From an uncultured Bacilli bacterium (GTDB lineage Bacteria > Bacillota_I > Bacilli_A > RF39 > UBA660), in assembly GCA_947629425.1 (NCBI GenBank), contig CANRDR010000018.1:1-17059 (forward strand): a stretch of 17,059 bases of DNA. The letters run 5' to 3'. Positions 1-5,228 of this stretch are shown piece by piece. Position numbers and translations under genes: made by a program. Position 1 is the stretch's first letter; each line of letters begins with the position of its first letter. The notes beneath the pieces are model-generated. The model saw only the letters and a program-made list of their open reading frames with translations. It searched no databases and had not been told where the DNA came from.

Positions 1-366
1 TATTTGTATTACTTTTAGAGCATCATTATATGAATCTACTGTTGTTAGTTGATGTGAAAAATTATCTAATGCATATGATTCATTTCTTATTAATTTAGTT
101 TTATCTAAATTTCTATTCATTTCTATATTTACATATCCTATATTTTTAACATGAATTATTAAATCAACTGTTTTCTTTTTATCTAATTTATTTAATTTAA
201 TAAATTCATTATTTTTAATAGTTATATCTTCTTCTTTAATATTTATATTTAATAAAGTATTAATAAGAAATGCTAATAAATGTTTATTTTTTTCACTACT
301 AAATAAAGCTTTAAACATAAAATCATATGATAATGGAACTAATTTTTTTTCTTTTAATTTTGTCAC
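1..366 (-). CDS. Rpn-family PD-(D/E)XK nuclease / transposase-like protein, N-terminal part
   Basis: Open reading frame of 122 codons continuing past the left window edge, so only the N-terminal part is present. I start it at GTG (366-364), 8 nt downstream of a strong GGGAGG site (375-380). An ATG at 371 is closer to that site but reads only Met-Lys-stop. The translation has the layout of the Rpn / PDDEXK_2 'putative transposase' family: an early YDFMFKALF segment (residues 14-22), then VDL (Asp68) and NIEMN (Glu82) as the likely metal-binding D...E-x-N/Q pair (families usually show E-x-Q), then an R-x-E-S-Y segment and a D-x-Y-x-x-A-L-K-V-I-x-I stretch. Known members are DNA endonucleases linked to recA-independent recombination and are often multicopy in gut Firmicutes. 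The 5' leader is shared with the comEA operon. Family call fairly sure; activity unknown because the C-terminus is missing. Confidence 0.72.
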   Translation of the reverse strand, partial: MTKLKEKKLVPLSYDFMFKALFSSEKNKHLLAFLINTLLNINIKEEDITIKNNEFIKLNKLDKKKTVDLIIHVKNIGYVNIEMNRNLDKTKLIRNESYALDNFSHQLTTVDSYNDALKVIQI

Positions 367-367
367 T

Positions 368-425
368 TCATTAACCTCCCTTCACTATATATTTACTCTA
401 TTTTTTTGCATTTCCTTTTTTTTAT
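368..425 (-). repeat. Leader repeat, copy 1 (upstream of the Rpn gene)
   Basis: A 58-bp stretch carrying the GGGAGG ribosome site and start region of the Rpn-family gene. It matches 12224-12279 at every base except a 2-nt insertion (TT at 393-394). The match includes non-AT landmarks (GGGAGG, the GTGAAG before it, TAGAGT, GGAAATGC) and so is not a low-complexity coincidence. TAGAGT (400-395) would suit a -10 element, giving a ~20-nt leader, but I see no convincing -35 box. Confidence 0.75.
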
Positions 426-462
426 TGCAATTTTTTTAAAAAAAGTTAAAAAAATTACAAAA

Positions 463-491
463 AATACTCTAATTTTTAATTTTAGAGTATT
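463..491. promoter_or_regulatory. Inverted repeat between divergent genes
   Basis: Perfect 10-bp arms (463-472 and 482-491, AATACTCTAA and its complement) around a 9-nt loop, in the gap between the leftward Rpn gene and the rightward surface-protein gene. On the minus strand the hairpin is followed by a T-rich run, so it could be a terminator for leftward transcription, an operator, or the edge of a mobile Rpn cassette. The sequence does not decide between these. Confidence 0.4.
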
Positions 492-567
492 AAATTAATA
501 AAAATATTTATATTAGTAAATGTTTCAAAAATTAGCAAAAACTTCCTGTTATTATTAACTTAATTTA

Positions 568-576
568 TGTTATTCT
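568..576 (+). promoter_or_regulatory. Candidate extended -10 promoter of the beta-helix surface gene
   Basis: TG-T-TATTCT matches an extended -10 element; there is no good -35 box, which extended -10 promoters can lack. Transcription would start near 583, where a small inverted repeat begins (583-589 / 597-603), leaving a ~40-nt leader with an AAGGAGG site. Confidence 0.33.
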
Positions 577-621
577 TTAACCAATATTAGCCAAAATAAT
601 ATTAGGAAGGAGGAAATACGT

Positions 622-1362
622 GTGAAAAGTTTTAAAAGTCTTATTTTAGTACTTTTAATTATGTTATGTTTACCAATAGTTGTTAATGCTGAAACTAGAA
701 CTGTTAATACTGAAGAAGAATTAATTAATGCTATTAAAGATAAAAGTGTTGATTATATTAGTATAGGAAGTGATATTAATACTACTCAAAAAATTACTAC
801 TACTAGAGATGTTACTATAGATGGTAATGGGCATACTTTAAAATACGTTGGAACTTTTGGAAGTGAAAAAAGTACAGATAATAAAGTATGGGGAAGTATA
901 TATATATTACAAATTTATAAGGCTAACGTAACAATTAAAGACATTAAACTAACAGGTGGTAATGCCGCTATATTAGTTAATGGTGGTAATGTTACTTTAG
1001 AAGGTATAGTTGATGTATCTGGTAACGGTTTTGGTGGAATTGAATTAGGTAAAGGTAAAGATGTTACCTCTACACCTACACTAAACTTAGATAATGATGC
1101 TAAAATAGTTAATACTACTGACAGCAATAGTAGTCCATCTGTTTGGGTACCAAAAGATACAGATAATGCTTTAATGATTATTGATGGAGTTAGTAAAACA
1201 TTTACAGCAGGCGAAGAATTAACTTTAGGTGAAATCAATACTATTTATGGCATAACTGATGAAAATCCAAAAACTGGAGATAATATTTTTATAACTTTAT
1301 CAATTATTTTTATAAGTTTAATTACATTAATTATTTCTTATAAAAAGTTATTAAAAGCATAA
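622..1362 (+). CDS. Small secreted beta-helix protein with NPKTG wall-sorting signal
   Basis: 246 residues, starting at GTG with an AAGGAGG site (607-613) 8 nt upstream. The N-terminus is a signal peptide: Lys2/Lys5, hydrophobic residues 7-22, likely cleavage after VNA (23). Residues 60-165 carry short beta-strand repeats (VTIDGNGHTL, VTIKDIKLTGG, VTLEGIVDVSG, then a GGIELG turn) like right-handed parallel beta-helix / pectate-lyase-fold proteins. The C-terminus has NPKTGD (215-220), a hydrophobic span (222-240) and a KKLLKA tail, the layout of a sortase substrate with Asn in place of the usual Leu. It is probably wall-anchored and may bind or modify a carbohydrate, but no catalytic residues are evident. 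It is the only rightward gene here and ends in a terminator shared with its convergent neighbour. Confidence 0.75.
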   Translation: MKSFKSLILVLLIMLCLPIVVNAETRTVNTEEELINAIKDKSVDYISIGSDINTTQKITTTRDVTIDGNGHTLKYVGTFGSEKSTDNKVWGSIYILQIYKANVTIKDIKLTGGNAAILVNGGNVTLEGIVDVSGNGFGGIELGKGKDVTSTPTLNLDNDAKIVNTTDSNSSPSVWVPKDTDNALMIIDGVSKTFTAGEELTLGEINTIYGITDENPKTGDNIFITLSIIFISLITLIISYKKLLKA

Positions 1363-1386
1363 AAATCGATAATTTAATCGATTTTT
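1361..1386. terminator. Bidirectional Rho-independent terminator
   Basis: Perfect 10-bp stem AAAAATCGAT (1361-1370) / ATCGATTTTT (1377-1386) with a 6-nt loop, lying between two convergent genes. T-runs are present on both strands, so it can end both transcripts. Confidence 0.85.
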
Positions 1387-1392
1387 ATTATA

Positions 1393-2625
1393 TTAATATT
1401 CTATATTTTTTAATTTAATTAATAAATTTTCTTTATCTAATCCTGTTACTTTACCTTGTATATTATATTTAATATCACTATTAGGTATTTCATATAATAT
1501 TATTTTATCTAATTCAGGATAAGGTAATATTGTAATACGATTTTTTTCTCTTTTTACAATAACATATTTCTCAAGTGTATATATATCATTTATTATTGTA
1601 AATGGTACATAATATTTAAAATCAATTTGGGGTTTTATTTTTCTTTTTTCAAAATCTTCTTTTTTTTCTTCCTTTAAAACCTTTTTTAAATCTCTAATAT
1701 TATCCATTTCTTCTACAGATGCAGTTCCTACTACTTTTATATAATCATTTCTATATATAATTATTTCTTTTAGATTAGAATAATATTTTTTATCATTTAT
1801 AGTTACGCATTCTAATTTATTATTATAATTATTATATAATCTAAATACTATTAAATTATTTTTATATTCATTATAAATATAATAATATAATCTTTTATAT
1901 CGTATTATTTTACCTCTTTCTAATATATCAATTCTACTTAATTCTTTTAATTTATTATCTTTATGTATTAATATTAGTTTTTGTTTATTAGAATTAGCAT
2001 AATTAATAAATTTTATTTTTGCATTTTTATCTATTTCAAATACTTTAATATAATTAAAATTATATATAATATCATTTAATATAATAGAATATCTATTATC
2101 TGTTTTACTTATAAAAACTTTATAACAATAATATTTTTTATCATCTAATTCAAATATATAATATAAAGTGTTATTATAATTTATAATATCTCCAATAGTT
2201 ATATTAAATTTAATTTTTTTTAATTTTAATTTCTCTATTTTTTTAATATTTATATAGTAATAATATAATGCTTTATTTAAAGTATTAAAATCTTGATCAT
2301 TTAATTTAGCAATTGTTTTTATATATTGTGATTTATTTAATAATTCTAATTTTCCTAAATAAGCATAGGTAGTTTTATCAAGACTATATATATCTTTATC
2401 TAATTTATATTTAAATATTTCATTTTTAGGCATATGACTACCGCATATTAATACATAAATTTTATTTCTTTTTATTTTAAAGACTATACATGGGCCTTCT
2501 CTATGACCAGTTTCTAATTGTTCTAGTTCTAATTCATTTTTATATCGTTTTATCCATATAATATCTTTAACATGTATATCTTTTTCTTTATGAAATATTT
2601 TCTTAAATAAATTTACTATTATCAT
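1393..2625 (-). CDS. PemK/MazF-like multi-module protein (probably non-catalytic)
   Basis: 410 residues, ATG start, AAGGGGGG ribosome site (2633-2640) and a good promoter upstream. Residues 18-120 resemble the PemK/MazF small beta-barrel: an entry strand VKDIIWI, a G-H-R-E-G-P-C-I-V segment, K-I-Y-V-L-I-C-G-S, then L-D-K-T-T-Y-A-Y-L and Y-I-K-T-I-A-K-L-N-D-Q-D-F. The Arg normally just before the Pro is Gly45 here, and the usual Thr after the third strand also looks replaced (CGS), so the RNase centre appears lost. Residues 143-320 seem to repeat the pattern (GDIINYNNTLYYIF; RGKIIRYKRLYYYIY; then Y-I-K-V-V-G-T-A-S), suggesting two or three barrels in tandem, which is unlike ~110-residue MazF toxins. 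No antitoxin gene is adjacent. A role in binding RNA or protein is inference. Fold call moderate, function unknown. Confidence 0.55.
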   Translation of the reverse strand: MIIVNLFKKIFHKEKDIHVKDIIWIKRYKNELELEQLETGHREGPCIVFKIKRNKIYVLICGSHMPKNEIFKYKLDKDIYSLDKTTYAYLGKLELLNKSQYIKTIAKLNDQDFNTLNKALYYYYINIKKIEKLKLKKIKFNITIGDIINYNNTLYYIFELDDKKYYCYKVFISKTDNRYSIILNDIIYNFNYIKVFEIDKNAKIKFINYANSNKQKLILIHKDNKLKELSRIDILERGKIIRYKRLYYYIYNEYKNNLIVFRLYNNYNNKLECVTINDKKYYSNLKEIIIYRNDYIKVVGTASVEEMDNIRDLKKVLKEEKKEDFEKRKIKPQIDFKYYVPFTIINDIYTLEKYVIVKREKNRITILPYPELDKIILYEIPNSDIKYNIQGKVTGLDKENLLIKLKNIEY

Positions 2626-2650
2626 ATATCAACCCCCCTTACCCACTTTC

Positions 2651-2679
2651 AGTATACTCTTTTATATTTTTTTATGCAA
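2651..2679 (-). promoter_or_regulatory. SigA-type promoter of the PemK-like gene
   Basis: On the minus strand TTGCAT (2679-2674), a 17-nt spacer and TATACT (2656-2651), both close to consensus. Transcription would start near 2644, about 20 nt before the start codon, just ahead of the AAGGGGGG site. This is the best promoter in the window. Confidence 0.7.
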
Positions 2680-2700
2680 TACATTTATATTAAAAAGTAT

Positions 2701-2735
2701 AAAAAAACTAAACTATATAGACATTAGTTCAGTTT
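2701..2735 (-). terminator. Rho-independent terminator of frr
   Basis: Arms 2725-2735 and 2705-2715 form an 11-bp stem with one G-U pair and a 9-nt loop. It is followed on the minus strand by a T-run (2707-2701). The distal arm contains the frr stop codon, so the terminator overlaps the gene's end. Confidence 0.8.
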
Positions 2736-3252
2736 CTTTATTTTTTTCTATTTCATCAATTTGTTTATTATATTTATTTATTAAATCTTGTATTTCATTT
2801 AATAATGATTTTTCTTCATCTTCTGGAAAATCATTATTTTTTATTTGAGTATTTGCTTCCTGTCTAATATTTCTTAATGCTACTTTTGCTTCTTCAGCCA
2901 TACTTTTTGCTTGTTTTACATAATCACGTCTAGTTTCTTCAGTCATTGGTGGCATTGTCAAAATTATACTTTCACCATTATTTACTGGATTAATACCAAT
3001 ATTAGCCTCATTTATAGCCTTTTCAATACTTTTTAAATTATTTCTATCAAATGGCTTTATAAATAATTGTTTGCCGTCATGTACAGTAATATTTGCTAGT
3101 GTATTTATAGGACTTAGTGCACCATAACATTCTGCTTCTATTCCACTAACTAAACTTGGATTAGCCCTTCCTGCTCTAATATTTAGTAATCTATTCTCTA
3201 ATGTTTCAATTGATGTCATCATTTTTAATTCTGTATTATCTATTATATCCAT
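2713..3252 (-). CDS. frr: Ribosome recycling factor
   Basis: 179 residues, close to the usual ~185. RRF splits post-termination 70S ribosomes together with EF-G in the cytoplasm. Family hallmarks are present in order: R-A-G-R-A-N-P-S-L (residues 26-34), Y-G-A-L-S-P-I-N-T-L-A-N-I (43-55), the domain II part with F-I-K-P-F-D (63-68), then P-P-M-T-E-E-T-R-R (100-108) and the long helix K-V-A-L-R-N-I-R (123-130), with a closing coiled-coil region. An AAGGAGAA site (3256-3263) fits the ATG start. The gene normally follows pyrH or tsf; here the gene 34 nt upstream is an unrelated small membrane protein, and the two look co-transcribed. Stop codon is TAG. Confidence 0.95.
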   Translation of the reverse strand: MDIIDNTELKMMTSIETLENRLLNIRAGRANPSLVSGIEAECYGALSPINTLANITVHDGKQLFIKPFDRNNLKSIEKAINEANIGINPVNNGESIILTMPPMTEETRRDYVKQAKSMAEEAKVALRNIRQEANTQIKNNDFPEDEEKSLLNEIQDLINKYNKQIDEIEKNKETELMSI

Positions 3253-3286
3253 AAGTTCTCCTTCTTTATTTATTATACATTTTTAT

Positions 3287-3769
3287 TTAATCATTTACAA
3301 GTGCAATTAAAGAAAGTATGAATGCTAAAACTACTGTTGCTTCTAATATAAATGCTGTAGTTATAAATGCTGCTTTATCTCTCCTTGTTAATTCAGTTTC
3401 TGCAGTTGGATGATAATTATTTGGTTTATTTGTAAGCATTTTAGAATATCCTTTATCATATCCCATTGCAGAATTATCAACTTTGTCTCTTATAGCCTTA
3501 CTTCTATCTACTATATTTTTTATTCTATCATTTACATAGTAATTATTATTATTTGCATACAATATAAATCTATCAAATACTCCACTTACTTCATATGAAA
3601 GAGAAATTCCATCCTCCATTAAAGATACACATTTTTCTAAAAAACTTTCTAAAAATGTTATTTTATCTTCTGAAACAGTATTTGTTCCAATATTCATATA
3701 AATTTCGTTAATTATTTGATATAAATAATTAATTGTGTTTTTTTGTCTTTCTAATTGTTCTTCATTCAT
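3287..3769 (-). CDS. Tail-anchored protein of unknown function
   Basis: 160 residues, not recognised. The start ATG has an AAGGAAG site 5-6 nt upstream. Residues 1-100 look helical and charged, with one Cys (47); a low-complexity NNNNYYVN segment lies near 74-80. A polar linker (100-130) leads through R-R-D-K to a single hydrophobic helix at about 134-157 and a three-residue tail. There is no signal peptide, so the topology is that of a C-terminally anchored protein facing the cytoplasm. It ends 34 nt before frr with no terminator visible between, suggesting one transcript. A 10-bp inverted repeat lies 24 nt upstream of its start. Function cannot be inferred from the sequence; a link to ribosomes is only suggested by the neighbour. 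Confidence 0.7.
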   Translation of the reverse strand: MNEEQLERQKNTINYLYQIINEIYMNIGTNTVSEDKITFLESFLEKCVSLMEDGISLSYEVSGVFDRFILYANNNNYYVNDRIKNIVDRSKAIRDKVDNSAMGYDKGYSKMLTNKPNNYHPTAETELTRRDKAAFITTAFILEATVVLAFILSLIALVND

Positions 3770-3792
3770 AACTCTTCCTTCTATTCTATTAA

Positions 3793-3818
3793 AATAATAT
3801 CACATTTATGATATTATT
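3793..3818. promoter_or_regulatory. Inverted repeat ahead of the tail-anchored gene / frr unit
   Basis: Perfect 10-bp arms (3793-3802 and 3809-3818) with a 6-nt loop. It lies 24 nt upstream of the ATG at 3769, just downstream of a weak TTGTTG -35-like hexamer (3840-3835). It could be an operator or leader hairpin for this pair, or an AT-rich terminator for the Nudix transcript, since TTTTA follows on the minus strand. Confidence 0.4.
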
Positions 3819-3928
3819 ACAATTTTAAATGACTCAACAATCACAAGTGTTCTATTAATATCAATACCTATTTTTCATAATATAACCTTCAATTTTTTTA
3901 ATATAAATTAGAAATTCAACCCTCTATA

Positions 3929-4507
3929 TCATTTTTTAACATTATTCCATTTTAAACATAATTCTTTAGTATATATTTTATCTCTATATTTTTTTAATAA
4001 TTCCATTTGTTCATTAAAATCTTCTTCATCCCAATTACAAAATGTATAATTTTTATCATCTTTTGTTTTAATTTCTTCTAATTCTTCTATAGTGTAATAT
4101 TTAACATCATTAACCTCTTCTTTCTGAAGTTTAAAATCATCTTCTTTATAATTAGTAAAAATTATATATCCATAAGAGTAATAATGTTCATTTGGATTGA
4201 TGCTTTTAAAAATATCAATACTCTTTATTTCATCGTCATTTAATTTTAATCCTATTTCTTCATAAATTTCTCTTTTGATAGATTCATCACATGTTTCTCC
4301 AGCATCTACATGACCACCTGTTTTTGCCCATTTACCAGGATTTTTCTTTTTGTCTAAAGCCCTTTGTTGAAGTAAAATTTTACCGTTATAATTCATAATC
4401 CATGCAGATACATGACGATGCCATAAGTTTTTCTTATGAACTGCTGAACGTTCTAATGAATAACCTAAATATTTATTATTTTCATCAAATATATCTATTA
4501 ACTCCAT
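3929..4507 (-). CDS. Nudix hydrolase (IDI/YfcD-like)
   Basis: 192 residues from ATG 4507. A GTG at 4516 would add three residues but lies inside the GAGGTG ribosome site (4519-4514), so I reject it. The Nudix box fits GX5EX7REUXEEXGU exactly: Gly65, Glu71, Arg79-Glu80, Glu83-Glu84, Gly86, in the helix that binds divalent metal. The N-terminal part (ELIDIFDENNKYLG, then LWHRHVSAWI and LLQQRA..KKKNPGKW) is typical of the subfamily related to isopentenyl-diphosphate isomerase and YfcD, cytoplasmic enzymes that cleave or rearrange diphosphate-linked substrates. The true substrate cannot be told; a true IDI would need its specific Cys and Glu residues checked. Stop is TGA. The gene appears to be its own unit, preceded by a Fur/PerR-like palindrome. 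Confidence 0.88.
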   Translation of the reverse strand: MELIDIFDENNKYLGYSLERSAVHKKNLWHRHVSAWIMNYNGKILLQQRALDKKKNPGKWAKTGGHVDAGETCDESIKREIYEEIGLKLNDDEIKSIDIFKSINPNEHYYSYGYIIFTNYKEDDFKLQKEEVNDVKYYTIEELEEIKTKDDKNYTFCNWDEEDFNEQMELLKKYRDKIYTKELCLKWNNVKK

Positions 4508-4570
4508 ACTATTCACCTCATATATTCTTAAATATTTAGTTGCACAACTTCTAAATTAATATAAAACTTA

Positions 4571-4587
4571 ATAATAATCATTATTAT
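4571..4587. promoter_or_regulatory. Fur/PerR-like palindrome upstream of the Nudix gene
   Basis: ATAATAAT-C-ATTATTAT, 8-bp arms about one base. The inner 15 bases (4572-4586) match 12 of 14 defined positions of the Bacillus Fur 7-1-7 box (TGATAATnATTATCA), and equally the PerR box, with mismatches at the symmetric second and fourteenth positions. It lies ~65 nt upstream of the Nudix start. In DNA this AT-rich the match could be chance. Confidence 0.3.
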
Positions 4588-4615
4588 ACTAAATTTTTAA
4601 ATAATTCTATAGATG

Positions 4616-4642
4616 TTTATATAACTTTTTAAGTTATATAAA
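4616..4642 (-). terminator. Possible terminator of the signal peptidase gene
   Basis: Perfect 12-bp stem (4616-4627 / 4631-4642) with a 3-nt loop, 15 nt past the lepB stop. There is only one G-C pair in the stem and no T-run after it on the minus strand, so it may be a weak terminator or an RNA 3' end-protecting hairpin. Confidence 0.45.
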
Positions 4643-4656
4643 AAGAAATATTAATA

Positions 4657-5169
4657 CTATTTAACATTTCCAAAATCTTTAAAAGGAAATAATATAAATT
4701 TAGTAGTTCCTAAAATTTCTTTTTTATCTATAGGTCCTATAATTCTACTATCTTGTGATACTCCTCTATTATCTCCCATTACAAAATATTCATTTTTACC
4801 TAATTTTATTGCTTCAATGTCACCAGTATTTTTTTTATTATATGGATCTTTTAATACTTTGCCATTTATATACAAAGTTTCATCTTTATATTCAATTGTT
4901 TCATTAGGTAAACCTATAATTCTTTTAATAATATAAGAATTTCCAGCATTAATAACTACTATTTGAAATCTTTTTAAATCAGTAAAATGCATGCTTATCT
5001 TATTTAAAATCATTGTATCTCCATCATGTAAAGTACTTACCATACTGTTACCATTTACTTTAATTGGAGTCATTATAAAAGTACGGATTAATACTACTAT
5101 TATTACTATTATTATATAAGGAATTAATTCTTTTATTATATTTTTTTCTTCTTCTTTATTTTTTGTCAT
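4657..5169 (-). CDS. lepB: Signal peptidase I (P-type)
   Basis: 170 residues from ATG 5169, which has a GGTGGT site (5179-5174); an ATG at 5181 would add four residues but has no ribosome site. The enzyme cleaves signal peptides from exported proteins on the outer face of the membrane. One N-terminal transmembrane helix (about 17-33) is followed by N-G-N-S-M with nucleophile Ser42, then Y-I-I-K-R-I-I-G-L-P with general base Lys82, and M-G-D-N-R-G-V-S-Q-D-S-R, the conserved box E. The Ser-Lys dyad makes it the bacterial P-type, not the Ser-His SipW type, although the gene upstream is a TasA-like protein of the kind SipW handles in Bacillus. A weak promoter (TAGACT 5215-5210, TACAAT 5192-5187, 17-nt spacer) may lie in the gap. 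Confidence 0.92.
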   Translation of the reverse strand: MTKNKEEEKNIIKELIPYIIIVIIVVLIRTFIMTPIKVNGNSMVSTLHDGDTMILNKISMHFTDLKRFQIVVINAGNSYIIKRIIGLPNETIEYKDETLYINGKVLKDPYNKKNTGDIEAIKLGKNEYFVMGDNRGVSQDSRIIGPIDKKEILGTTKFILFPFKDFGNVK

Positions 5170-5204
5170 TATTACCACCATTAAAAATTGTACTAAATTT
5201 ACAT

Positions 5205-5226
5205 AAAAAAGTCTATTAGATTTTTT
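5205..5226 (-). terminator. Terminator of the TasA-like gene
   Basis: A-run, then AGTCT / AGATT-type arms around a 3-nt loop: a 9-10-bp stem with one G-U pair, whose distal arm is a run of six T on the minus strand. It begins a few bases past the TAG stop of the TasA-like gene. Confidence 0.6.
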
Positions 5227-5228
5227 AT

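Noticed and set aside
425..430. TTGCAA as -35 box of the Rpn gene
   Set aside because: No -10 at 16-18 nt; the nearest TAGAGT is 24 nt away, and this hexamer is absent from the otherwise matching comEA leader.
915..1238. 107-codon minus-strand frame inside the beta-helix gene
   Set aside because: Antisense shadow of a gene with signal peptide, ribosome site and sorting signal; no ribosome site or family pattern of its own.
1393..2625. Active toxin-antitoxin module
   Set aside because: No small antitoxin frame next to the gene and the catalytic Arg/Thr appear missing; length is far above MazF toxins.
4508..4516. GTG 4516 as start of the Nudix gene
   Set aside because: The GTG is part of the GAGGTG ribosome site that serves ATG 4507.
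5170..5181. ATG 5181 as start of the signal peptidase
   Set aside because: No ribosome site upstream; GGTGGT fits the ATG at 5169 better.
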